Of a DNA stretch of 7,574 nucleotides, positions 1-6,643 are shown piece after piece. The translations under genes and the position numbers were made by a program. The notes under the pieces are model-generated. The model was not told the DNA's origin. It searched no databases and was given only the letters and a program-made list of their open reading frames with translations. Origin of the DNA: Halanaerobiaceae bacterium (lineage in GTDB: Bacteria; Bacillota_F; Halanaerobiia; Halanaerobiales; CSSED10-376); assembly GCA_003557445.1 (NCBI GenBank), contig PWOK01000297.1, positions 1 through 7,574 of the forward strand. The letters run 5' to 3'. Positions within the stretch are counted from its first letter, which is position 1; each line of letters opens with the position of its first letter.

Positions 1-453
1 GAAGATTATGAAAGTATGGGTACTACTCTAACAATGGGAATTATTTATAATAATAAATTATATATAGGACATATTGGAGATAGTAGAGTATATTTAATGC
101 GTGATCAAAAAGTAGAACAGTTAACCACTGATCATACACTGGTACAAAAACTGATTGAAAATAAAAAAATTAAACCAGAGGAAGCTTTTAATCATTCTCG
201 CAGTCATATATTAATACAGGCTTTGGGACTGGAAAAAAACATAAATATTGAAACCCGTAAATTTTCTTTAAAAGAAAAAGATTATTTATTATTTTGTACT
301 GATGGTTTAAGTGATATGATTTGTTATGATGAAATAAAAAATATAATGTTATCAGAAACGGATGTGAAGTTATTAACAGAAAAACTGGGCAAAAAGGCCC
401 TGCAAAGTGGCGGAAAGGATAATATTACACTGATAACAGGAACTATAAATTAG
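1..453 (+). CDS. prpC: PP2C-family Ser/Thr protein phosphatase, C-terminal part (5' end outside window)
   Basis: This is the C-terminal 150 codons of a metal-dependent PP2C phosphatase. The reading frame is open from base 1, so the ATG at 16 is an internal Met (the conserved MGTT motif), not the start. Visible PP2C motifs are MGTT near codon 6, HIGDSRVY with D27, DHTLV, LLFCTDGLSD with D101, and GGKDNITL with D140/N141. The aspartates are those expected to hold the two Mn/Mg ions. Bacterial homologues are about 240-255 residues, so roughly 90-100 N-terminal residues lie upstream. The gene ends 14 bp before the PASTA kinase gene. In Firmicutes the product dephosphorylates that kinase and its substrates (EF-G, EF-Tu and others in B. 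subtilis). It is cytosolic, with no membrane segment in the visible part. The symbol is by analogy; stp is also used. Confidence 0.95.
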   Translation, partial: EDYESMGTTLTMGIIYNNKLYIGHIGDSRVYLMRDQKVEQLTTDHTLVQKLIENKKIKPEEAFNHSRSHILIQALGLEKNINIETRKFSLKEKDYLLFCTDGLSDMICYDEIKNIMLSETDVKLLTEKLGKKALQSGGKDNITLITGTIN

Positions 454-467
454 TTTGAGGTGAACTT

Positions 468-2483
468 ATGTTAGAGAAAGTCTTAAATGAAAGATATAAA
501 ATTTTAAACAAACTGGGAGAAGGTGGGATGGCAGAAGTTTATGAGGCAATGGATCTTCTGCTGGAAAGAAAGGTAGCTGTAAAAATTTTACGTTCTGAAC
601 ATGTTTCCGATAAAAATTTTGTAAAGAAATTCCACCAGGAAGCCAGAGCTGTAGCCCGTATTTCCCACCCCAATGTGGTCAACATATTTGATATTGGCCA
701 GGATGGGAAAAACCATTATTTAGTTATGGAAAAAGTTGAAGGTACTAATTTAAAAGACATTATTAAACAGCGTGGCAAGTTATCTTTAACTGAAGCACTT
801 GATATTGTTCAACAAATATGTAGTGCACTGGCTGTGGCCCATAAAAATGGAATAATTCATTGTGATATAAAACCCCATAATATTTTAATTGATTCCAGTC
901 AAAATGTTAAGGTTACAGATTTTGGTATTGCCAGAGCTATAACCAGTTCTACTTTAACAGTTACCGAAACAATTATGGGTAGTGCCCATTATTTTTCTCC
1001 AGAACAGGCTAAAGGAGGAGAAATAAAAGCCTATTCTGACTTATATTCTCTGGGAATTGTTTTATATGAAATGGTTACAGGTGAAGTTCCCTTTAAAGGG
1101 AAAAGCCCGGTTTCAGTTGCTTTAAAACATATACAAAAAAAACCACAGGAACCTAAAAAAATTAATCCCGATATTAATGATGAAATAAATGATTTGATTA
1201 TGAAAGCCCTAACCAAAAATCCTGAAGAAAGATTTAAAGATGCCAAAATAATGCAAAACAGAATTATTGAAATCCTTAAAAAATCAAAAAACAGCAAAAA
1301 AGAAAATAAGGATTTTGAACCGGGAACAGGTGATACCAGATTTTTAAATAGAACTGATATAAAAAGGGAAGCACAGAAAATAAATATAAATCAAAAAATA
1401 GAGAAAAGAAACAGAATTAATAAAAAGAATGACAGAAATAAATCCTGGTTAAATGAAAAATTAAATTTATTTAAGAAAATCTTTTTAGAAAAGAAAAAGA
1501 AAAAACCTGTAAAAACAAACTCTACTGAAAATGATTCACGCTGGTTAATTTATTCAATAGCTGTATTTTTAATATTAATTTTATCCTTTATTGCCTATGG
1601 TGTTTATTTTTTCAGAGATTATACCAGTGTTCCCCAGGCAGAAGTTCCCAATCTTGTTGGTTTAACCTATGAATCAGCAAAAAATGAGGTTGATGAACTT
1701 AAATTAAAGCTGGAAATTGAAGGTGAACAATATCATCCTGACTTTGAGAAAGATAAGATTATATCCCATAATCCTTCAGCAGGTAATGTTATAAGAATAT
1801 CCCGTCCGGTAAGATTAATAATCAGTAAGGGATATCCTTCTCTTGAAATGCCTGATATTAGAGAAAAAACATTGCGGGAAGCCAGGATAATACTGGAAAA
1901 TGAAGGTTTTACCAATATTGAAGAGGAATATATTTATGATAACAATATAGCTGCAAATTATATAATTGACCAGGAGCCTGAACCACAATCTGAGATTAAA
2001 GCGGATGACATAATAAAGCTAATAATAAGTGAGGGTACTCATCCAGTCAGGGTTAAAATGCCCAATTTACTGGGTTTAAAAGAAGAGGAGGCCCTGCAGA
2101 TAATTAAAGAAAGTGATCTTAAACCGGGGAATATTACCACCGAAAAAAGCAAACGTTATCTTGAAGGTCAGGTGACAGAACAACAACATGAAACAGGAGA
2201 AGAATTACCAAAAAATACTGAAATTGACCTGGTTATTAGTGAGGGAATAATTAATCAAGAAAATGATCAAGTATATACCCGAACAGTTGGTATTCCGGTA
2301 AGGGGATTGGAAGAAGTAAGAGTAAGAATTATCATTGAAGATAATAATGGTAAAGATGTTGCCTATGATGTTGTTCATGAACCGGGTATTGATATAGCAC
2401 CGGTTGTAAATAGTGTGGGTCCTACAATTTATCAAATATATTTTGATGATAGGCTTGTATATGAAGAAGAAATAGGATATTAG
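468..2483 (+). CDS. prkC: PASTA-domain Ser/Thr protein kinase (PrkC/Stk1 type)
   Basis: A 671-residue membrane kinase. The cytosolic kinase domain spans about residues 10-270: glycine loop LGEGGMAEVYEA (16-27), ATP-binding K39 in VAVKIL, E58 of helix C, catalytic loop HCDIKPHN (131-138, D133), DFG at 151-153, activation-loop Thr162/164/166, and GSAHYFSPEQ (171-180). A lysine-rich juxtamembrane linker (about 271-358) precedes one transmembrane helix (about 359-382). Outside the cell lie three PASTA repeats (about 392-455, 459-523, 528-593), which in this family bind muropeptide or lipid II. A tail of about 78 residues resembles the Ig-like C-terminal domain known in some homologues. HRD reads HCD here, a 'non-RD' catalytic loop. 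The start has a GAGGTG site (456-461). The gene directly follows its presumed phosphatase. Known family roles are spore germination, cell-wall homeostasis and translation control; the role in this organism is inferred. Confidence 0.97.
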   Translation: MLEKVLNERYKILNKLGEGGMAEVYEAMDLLLERKVAVKILRSEHVSDKNFVKKFHQEARAVARISHPNVVNIFDIGQDGKNHYLVMEKVEGTNLKDIIKQRGKLSLTEALDIVQQICSALAVAHKNGIIHCDIKPHNILIDSSQNVKVTDFGIARAITSSTLTVTETIMGSAHYFSPEQAKGGEIKAYSDLYSLGIVLYEMVTGEVPFKGKSPVSVALKHIQKKPQEPKKINPDINDEINDLIMKALTKNPEERFKDAKIMQNRIIEILKKSKNSKKENKDFEPGTGDTRFLNRTDIKREAQKININQKIEKRNRINKKNDRNKSWLNEKLNLFKKIFLEKKKKKPVKTNSTENDSRWLIYSIAVFLILILSFIAYGVYFFRDYTSVPQAEVPNLVGLTYESAKNEVDELKLKLEIEGEQYHPDFEKDKIISHNPSAGNVIRISRPVRLIISKGYPSLEMPDIREKTLREARIILENEGFTNIEEEYIYDNNIAANYIIDQEPEPQSEIKADDIIKLIISEGTHPVRVKMPNLLGLKEEEALQIIKESDLKPGNITTEKSKRYLEGQVTEQQHETGEELPKNTEIDLVISEGIINQENDQVYTRTVGIPVRGLEEVRVRIIIEDNNGKDVAYDVVHEPGIDIAPVVNSVGPTIYQIYFDDRLVYEEEIGY

Positions 2484-2492
2484 GGAGGTATT

Positions 2493-3359
2493 ATGGCAGA
2501 AAAAGGTATAATAACTAAGACAATTGGTGGGTTTTTCTTTACTGCCGATAATCAAAAAAGCATACATGATCTAAAAATCAGAGGGAAGATACAGAAAAAA
2601 GTTTATCCTGGAGATTATGTCCTATTTTCTAAGAGCAAAAAAATAATTGAGGAGATAATCCCCAGAAAAAATCTGTTATACCGGCCTAAAGTGGCCAATG
2701 TTGAACAGATATTAATTGTACAATCTTTTCAACAACCTCCTCTAAATATGAATTTAATTGATAGATTTCTGATTATGATAGAATCGGTTAATATGGAACC
2801 GGTGATTATCATCAATAAAACAGATTTAATGAAGGAAACTGTTTATCAAAATCAATTTGAATATTATCAAAAGATTGGTTATCCTGTTTATTTTATAAGT
2901 GTTAAGGAAAATAAAAATATTGATTCTGTGGTAAAACAGATTAAGGATAAAGTAAATGTGCTTACAGGTCCTTCTGGTGCGGGAAAATCATCATTAATAA
3001 ATACTTTAATACCTGATGCCAATTTAAAGATTAAACCTGTCAGCAAAAATATTAAACGTGGTGTTCATACCACACGTCATGTTGAATTACTACCTCTAGC
3101 AAAAGGAGGATGGGTTGCTGATACCCCTGGTTTTAGTTCTCTTGATATTGATTATATAGAAATAGAGGATTTAAAATTTCTGTTTCCTGAATTTGAAAAA
3201 TATATGAATCAATGTAAATTTAATATGTGTAATCATATACATGAACCGGGCTGTAAGGTTAAAAAAGCAGTCAATAATGGAGAAATTTCAGCTGAACGTT
3301 TTCAGAGTTATAAATATTTTTATGAAGAACTTAAGCAAAAGGAGGAGACATATGATTGA
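2493..3359 (+). CDS. rsgA: Ribosome small-subunit-dependent GTPase A
   Basis: A 288-residue circularly permuted GTPase that assists late 30S subunit maturation. An N-terminal OB-fold (about 1-65) binds the ribosome. The GTPase motifs come in permuted order: G4 NKTD (108-111), G5 around FISVKEN, G1/P-loop GPSGAGKSS (159-167), G2 around RGVHTTRH (189-196), and G3 DTPGF (210-214). A C-terminal zinc site follows, with ligands C241, C246, H248 and C254 in the C-x4-C-x-H-x5-C pattern typical of RsgA. All key residues are present and length is normal. The Shine-Dalgarno GGGAGG overlaps the prkC stop codon, so coupling with prkC translation is likely. The 3' end overlaps rpe by 8 bases. In B. subtilis the orthologue (CpgA) is reported as a PrkC substrate, which fits the neighbourhood. 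Whether that holds here is unknown. Confidence 0.97.
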   Translation: MAEKGIITKTIGGFFFTADNQKSIHDLKIRGKIQKKVYPGDYVLFSKSKKIIEEIIPRKNLLYRPKVANVEQILIVQSFQQPPLNMNLIDRFLIMIESVNMEPVIIINKTDLMKETVYQNQFEYYQKIGYPVYFISVKENKNIDSVVKQIKDKVNVLTGPSGAGKSSLINTLIPDANLKIKPVSKNIKRGVHTTRHVELLPLAKGGWVADTPGFSSLDIDYIEIEDLKFLFPEFEKYMNQCKFNMCNHIHEPGCKVKKAVNNGEISAERFQSYKYFYEELKQKEETYD

Positions 3360-4017
3360 CATAGCACCTTCAATATTAAATGCAGATTTTAGTTGTCTGG
3401 AAAAAGAGATCAAAAAAGTAAAAGAGGCAAAATATTTACACCTTGATATAATGGATGGTTCTTTTGTTTCCAATATATCTTATGGACCTTCTGTAATAAA
3501 GGATATTCGCCCTTACAGTAACTTGATATTTGATACTCATTTAATGGTCAATAATCCGGGGAAACATATTAAAAAATTTGCTGAAGCTGGTAGTGATTAT
3601 ATAACTGTACATGCTGAAGCAACTATTCACCTGCACCGGGTAATTCAGCAGATAAAGGAAAATGGATGTAAAGCTGGAGTGGCCTTAAATCCAGCAACTT
3701 CTCTGGATCAACTGAGCTGGGTAATTAATGAACTTGATCTTGTTTTAATAATGTCAGTTAATCCTGGAGCAGGTGGTCAGAGTTTTATTCAATCCATGTA
3801 TAAAAAAATTAAAAAATTAAGAGAGATTATTGATAGCAGGGATCTAAAAACCAAAATATCAGTTGATGGAGGTATAAACCACCAAAATCTTGACAGAGTT
3901 ATCCAGGCAGGTACTGATATCATAGTTGTCGGTTCAACAATATTTAAAAGTGAAGATCCAGAACAGGCCTTAAAAAAACTAAAAATAAAGTGTAATTCAG
4001 ATTTAAAGGAAGATTAA
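3352..4017 (+). CDS. rpe: Ribulose-phosphate 3-epimerase
   Basis: This 221-residue TIM-barrel enzyme interconverts D-ribulose 5-phosphate and D-xylulose 5-phosphate in the pentose phosphate pathway. The ATG at 3352 is chosen because it begins the family's N-terminal strand (IAPSILNADF) and has an excellent AAAGGAGGAG site at about 3337-3346. In-frame ATGs further upstream, such as 3241, would add a non-homologous leader read from inside rsgA. Metal and catalytic residues are visible: H30 and D32 (LHLDIMDG), H63 (THLMV) and D172 (SVDGGIN). The phosphate-binding region near the C-terminus (VVGSTIFKS) is intact. One oddity is NPGAGGQ at 137-143, where the family normally has NPGFGGQ. The start overlaps the rsgA stop by 8 bases (ATGATTGA), indicating coupled translation. 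Confidence 0.96.
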   Translation: MIDIAPSILNADFSCLEKEIKKVKEAKYLHLDIMDGSFVSNISYGPSVIKDIRPYSNLIFDTHLMVNNPGKHIKKFAEAGSDYITVHAEATIHLHRVIQQIKENGCKAGVALNPATSLDQLSWVINELDLVLIMSVNPGAGGQSFIQSMYKKIKKLREIIDSRDLKTKISVDGGINHQNLDRVIQAGTDIIVVGSTIFKSEDPEQALKKLKIKCNSDLKED

Positions 4018-4019
4018 TT

Positions 4020-4694
4020 ATGAAATCTGTAAAGAAAACTGTTATTGCTTTAAATGGCAAGATGATAGGAACTCATGACCAATATCATAAAATTATAAAC
4101 AACAATGATCAGGAATATAGATATATAGCTGCTGATAGAGGGGCTATTATTCTGGAAAAAATAAACATTTTACCTGATATTATTATTGGGGATCTTGATT
4201 CTCTTCCCCCTAAAAAAATAAAATATTACAGGGATAAAAATATAGAGATAAAAAAACATCCTGTTGAAAAAGATAAAACAGATGGTGAATTAGCTGTTGA
4301 TTATTGTAAAAATAATGATTATAACACGATTATGATGATAGGGGCTTTTGGAGGAAGATATGACCAACAGCTGGCAAATATCTTTCTACTGGAGTATGCT
4401 CTTACTCTGGGACTTGATATGATTATTAAGGAACCAGGTATTGAAATAGGTTTAATCAAAAACAGCAAAAAATTTATAAACAAAAAGGGAAAAAGGCTAT
4501 CCCTGCTTCCTTTAAGTCAGCAGGTTACAGGTGTTAATATCAGGGGTTGTAAATACAATATTGTTCAAGAAAAGCTTTTCCGCTATCAAACCAGAGGTAT
4601 AAGTAATATAATTAAGAAAGACAAATGTGTTATATCTCTTGAAAAAGGTTTATTATTATATTTTATCAGTAAGAATATTAATAGTTCTTCATAA
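4020..4694 (+). CDS. thiN: Thiamine pyrophosphokinase
   Basis: A 224-residue cytosolic enzyme that transfers pyrophosphate from ATP to thiamine, giving thiamine diphosphate directly. Family motifs are all present: AADRGA (37-42), PDIIIGDLDS (52-61, acidic Mg/ATP site), EKDKTDGELA (83-92), GAFGGRYDQQLAN (108-120), and near the C-terminus the thiamine-pocket region TRGISN (191-196). Length is typical for the Firmicutes form. The gene starts two bases after the rpe stop, with an AAAGGAAG site at 4005-4012, so it shares that transcript. The rsgA-rpe-thiN order is conserved in Firmicutes. No TPP riboswitch is seen upstream, in line with a salvage gene embedded in a housekeeping operon. Its stop codon lies inside the left arm of an inverted repeat (4690-4720). 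Confidence 0.95.
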   Translation: MKSVKKTVIALNGKMIGTHDQYHKIINNNDQEYRYIAADRGAIILEKINILPDIIIGDLDSLPPKKIKYYRDKNIEIKKHPVEKDKTDGELAVDYCKNNDYNTIMMIGAFGGRYDQQLANIFLLEYALTLGLDMIIKEPGIEIGLIKNSKKFINKKGKRLSLLPLSQQVTGVNIRGCKYNIVQEKLFRYQTRGISNIIKKDKCVISLEKGLLLYFISKNINSSS

Positions 4695-4720
4695 ATAGTA
4701 TTTAATAGACACTATTTATG
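4690..4720. repeat. Perfect 10-bp inverted repeat between thiN and the small gene
   Basis: CATAAATAGT (4690-4699) and ACTATTTATG (4711-4720) are exact reverse complements separated by 11 bases. The left arm contains the thiN stop codon (4692-4694). The right arm ends on the first base of the GGGGAG ribosome binding site (4720-4725) of the next gene. No T-run follows, so an intrinsic terminator is unlikely. It could be an mRNA hairpin affecting access to the ribosome binding site, or an operator for a dimeric repressor. The repeat is seen directly; any function is inference. Confidence 0.7.
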
Positions 4721-4733
4721 GGGAGATGATAAA

Positions 4734-4934
4734 ATGAATTTTAAGCTGGGAGATTATGTTATTAAAAAAAATGATAATTCAGCAATAGTTTTTCAAATTA
4801 CAGAATTTGATGGCCAAAGTGTTGTACTTAAAGGGATTAAAATTCCGGTTATTACAGTTTCAGATGTTTCTAATTTAATAAAAATAAATAAGGAAAGAAA
4901 AAAGATAAAATCAAGATTACGTAGAGTTAAATAA
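4734..4934 (+). CDS. Small basic protein resembling the N-terminal part of spore protease YabG
   Basis: A 66-residue protein with a good GGGGAG site (4720-4725) 8 bases before the ATG. It opens with FKLGDYVIKK and continues with VFQITEFDGQSVVLKGIKI (about 19-37), then a short acidic stretch SDVSNL. From memory, this order (IGD-V-x-RKS, then an F-x-I strand, then a 'LKG/LHG...R' strand and a D-DL stretch) matches the start of YabG, a sporulation-specific cysteine-type protease of about 290 residues. The catalytic part of YabG is absent: the frame closes at 4934 and fumA starts 21 bases later. The last 17 residues carry 10 Lys/Arg, suggesting nucleic-acid or ribosome binding. It looks like a small beta-barrel with a basic tail, and no membrane segment is seen. 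It occupies the position of spoVM in B. subtilis. The similarity is recalled, not computed, so function stays open. Confidence 0.8.
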   Translation: MNFKLGDYVIKKNDNSAIVFQITEFDGQSVVLKGIKIPVITVSDVSNLIKINKERKKIKSRLRRVK

Positions 4935-4955
4935 AATAAAGGAGTATGTATATCT

Positions 4956-5795
4956 ATGAGAGAATTACAAATAGATCTAATAATAGATTCAGTAGCCAGA
5001 TTATGTCAGGAAGTAAATTTTTATCTTAATGATGATTTACAGGAATGCCTGAAGAGAGCAAAAAGAAATGAAATTTCTCAATCAGGTAAAAATATTTTAG
5101 GGCAGTTAATTGAGAATGCCCGAATTGCTGCCAGAGAAAAAATGCCTGTCTGTCAGGACACCGGTTTTACAGTTGTTTTTGCCGAAGTGGGTAATCAACT
5201 GATTATAAATGGTGATTTAAAAGATGCAATAAATAAAGGGGTTAGTAAAGGATATACTGAAGGTTATTTACGAAGTTCAATTGTGGATGATCCTTTAAAA
5301 CGAAATAATACAGGTGATAATACACCTGCAGTTATTTATACAGAAATAGTTACCGGGGATAAATTAAAATTAACCCTGGCTGCTAAAGGTGGAGGCAGTG
5401 AAAATATGAGCCGGATTAAGATGTTAAAACCGGCTGATGGTAAACAGGGAGTAATAGATTTTGTGATTGAGACTATCAAAAAAGCGGGGCCCAATACCTG
5501 CCCACCTGTTATTGTGGGTATAGGTATAGGAGGAACATTTGAAAAAGCAGCCCTGCTGTCCAAAAAAGCTTTACTCCGTAAAATTGATGACAATCATAGT
5601 GATCGGGAAACAGCAGATTTAGAGGATGAATTACTTAAAAAAATTAATGATCTGGGAATAGGTCCCCAGGGACTGGGCGGAAATACTACAGCACTGGCTG
5701 TAAAAATAGAGAAGTATCCCTGTCATATTGCTTCTTTACCGGTTGCTGTAAATTTAAACTGTCATGCTTCCCGCCATAAAGAAATAATTTTATAA
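4956..5795 (+). CDS. fumA: Class I fumarate hydratase, alpha subunit (Fe-S hydro-lyase)
   Basis: A 279-residue alpha subunit of the oxygen-sensitive [4Fe-4S] fumarase / L-tartrate dehydratase family, which hydrates fumarate to L-malate. The three expected cluster cysteines are visible: C66 in MPVCQDTGF, C182 in GPNTCPP, and C269 in NLNCHASRH near the C-terminus. Other family segments are AAKGGGSENMSRIKML, VGIGIGGTFEKAA and LGIGPQGLGGNTTALAV. An AAAGGAG site (4938-4944) lies 11 bases before the ATG. An overlapping ATG at 4946 is out of frame and not used. The beta-subunit gene follows after a short gap, the split two-gene form usual in anaerobic bacteria and archaea. Paralogues act on L-tartrate and cannot be excluded by sequence; with no tartrate transporter or regulator nearby, fumarase is preferred. 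It likely serves a reductive or incomplete TCA branch. Confidence 0.93.
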   Translation: MRELQIDLIIDSVARLCQEVNFYLNDDLQECLKRAKRNEISQSGKNILGQLIENARIAAREKMPVCQDTGFTVVFAEVGNQLIINGDLKDAINKGVSKGYTEGYLRSSIVDDPLKRNNTGDNTPAVIYTEIVTGDKLKLTLAAKGGGSENMSRIKMLKPADGKQGVIDFVIETIKKAGPNTCPPVIVGIGIGGTFEKAALLSKKALLRKIDDNHSDRETADLEDELLKKINDLGIGPQGLGGNTTALAVKIEKYPCHIASLPVAVNLNCHASRHKEIIL

Positions 5796-5801
5796 AATAT
5801 T

Positions 5802-5807
5802 AAGGGG
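5802..5807 (+). promoter_or_regulatory. Ribosome binding site that decides the fumB start
   Basis: AAGGGG ends immediately before one TTG (5808) and 9 bases before a second in-frame TTG (5817). Only the second has workable spacing, so initiation at 5817 is preferred. No ATG or GTG is available nearby in this frame. Confidence 0.65.
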
Positions 5808-5816
5808 TTGATTAAA

Positions 5817-6359
5817 TTGAAGATTTCCACACCTTTAACCATTGATGATTTGAACAAATTGTATGCTGGAGAAAATGTTTTATTATCCGGGGAAATATAT
5901 ACAGCCAGGGATGCTGCTCATATGAAACTTATAAATTTACTTAAAGAAAACAAAGAACTTCCCATTCCTCTTGAAGGTCAGGTAATATATTATGTGGGCC
6001 CATCTCCATCCAGGGAAAATCAGGTAATAGGTTCTGCAGGCCCAACAACCAGTTATCGTATGGATACTTTCACTCCAGAATTATTAAAAAACGGATTAAA
6101 AGGTATGATTGGTAAGGGTGGAAGGTCCAGAGAAGTTAAAGAGGCTATCAGAAAATATAAAGCTGTTTATTTTGCTGCAGTGGGTGGAGCAGCAGCTTTA
6201 ATCGCTCAAAAAATAAAAAAATCTGAAGTGATTGCCTATCCAGAACTTGGTCCTGAGGCTATCAGAAAACTGGAAGTTGATAATCTGCCTTTAATAGTAA
6301 TTAATGATATATATGGTAATGACTTTTATCAGTCAAGACAAATAAAAACAGGAAAATAA
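5817..6359 (+). CDS. fumB: Class I fumarate hydratase, beta subunit
   Basis: A 180-residue beta subunit that pairs with the preceding alpha subunit to complete the active site. Family motifs are YTARDAAHMKL (28-38), GPTTSYRMDTF (75-85, the Thr-containing active-site loop), KGMIGKGG (95-102), a Gly/Ala-rich GGAAALIA segment, and PELGPEAIRKLEV. The start is a TTG. A TTG at 5808 directly abuts the AAGGGG ribosome site (5802-5807), leaving no spacer, while the in-frame TTG at 5817 has a 9-base spacer and gives the family-like N-terminus MKISTPLT; 5817 is therefore chosen. The name fumB here means the beta subunit, not the E. coli FumB isozyme. The gene ends 31 bp before the convergent rpmB stop, followed by a strong hairpin terminator. 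The L-tartrate dehydratase beta subunit is the alternative reading. Confidence 0.92.
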   Translation: MKISTPLTIDDLNKLYAGENVLLSGEIYTARDAAHMKLINLLKENKELPIPLEGQVIYYVGPSPSRENQVIGSAGPTTSYRMDTFTPELLKNGLKGMIGKGGRSREVKEAIRKYKAVYFAAVGGAAALIAQKIKKSEVIAYPELGPEAIRKLEVDNLPLIVINDIYGNDFYQSRQIKTGK

Positions 6360-6373
6360 AAATAAATAAAAAT

Positions 6374-6406
6374 AAAAAAAAAGCCCTTATCTAATGGGCT
6401 TTTTTT
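6374..6406. terminator. Bidirectional intrinsic terminator between fumB and rpmB
   Basis: A stem of 11 bp pairs AAAAAAAGCCC (6376-6386) with GGGCTTTTTTT (6396-6406) around a 9-base loop (6387-6395). The plus-strand transcript ends the hairpin with 7 U, ending the fumB operon. The minus-strand transcript has the GC core followed by 9 U (complement of 6374-6382), ending rpmB. The last codons and stop (TAG, 6391-6393) of rpmB lie inside the hairpin, so the element is shared between coding and termination functions. Confidence 0.9.
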
Positions 6407-6621
6407 ACTTTGTTTGATTTTAAACATTGAGTACAGACTTTAATTCTTTTGGGTGAACCATCAATTATAGCTTTTACTTTTTTTAAGTTGGGTTTTTGTT
6501 TATTTTTGCTAATACTTGTAACATTACGTCCAACTCCACCTTCTTTTTTGGCTTTACCTCTACGCCGTACTCTATTTGCATTATTACTTCCTTTTCCACA
6601 TATTTCACAAACTCTGGCCAT
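6391..6621 (-). CDS. rpmB: 50S ribosomal protein L28 (zinc-ribbon, long-loop form)
   Basis: A 76-residue bL28. It starts MARVCEICGKG and ends in the conserved KRIKVCTQCLKSNKVKK. Cysteines 5, 8, 63 and 66 form the zinc ribbon of the 'C+' type. The start is the ATG at 6619-6621, supported by a strong AAGGAGGA site (6628-6635 on this strand). An upstream in-frame ATG at 6687 would add 22 non-homologous residues. The protein is longer than the usual 61-64 residues: the middle (about 17-40, RVRRRGKAKKEGGVGRNVTSISK) replaces the short NNVSHSHRKTKR-type loop. I recall this long form in other bacterial lineages, so it is probably a known variant. The gene faces the fumarase operon and is divergent from asp23, the same arrangement as rpmB/yloU in B. 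subtilis. The C-terminal codons form one arm of the shared terminator. Confidence 0.96.
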   Translation of the reverse strand: MARVCEICGKGSNNANRVRRRGKAKKEGGVGRNVTSISKNKQKPNLKKVKAIIDGSPKRIKVCTQCLKSNKVKKAH

Positions 6622-6643
6622 AGTTATTCCTCCTTCCTTTGAT

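Noticed and set aside
2205..2567. Minus-strand 120-codon frame across the prkC-rsgA junction
   Set aside because: Composition is that of AT-rich antisense, no motif or ribosome site, and it overlaps two well-supported genes.
3241..3351. Upstream in-frame ATG that would lengthen Rpe by 37 residues
   Set aside because: The leader is rsgA coding sequence read in another frame, has no family similarity, and the ATG at 3352 has a near-perfect ribosome site.
4690..4720. Inverted repeat as an intrinsic terminator after thiN
   Set aside because: AT-rich stem without a following U-tract; it is instead followed directly by a ribosome binding site.
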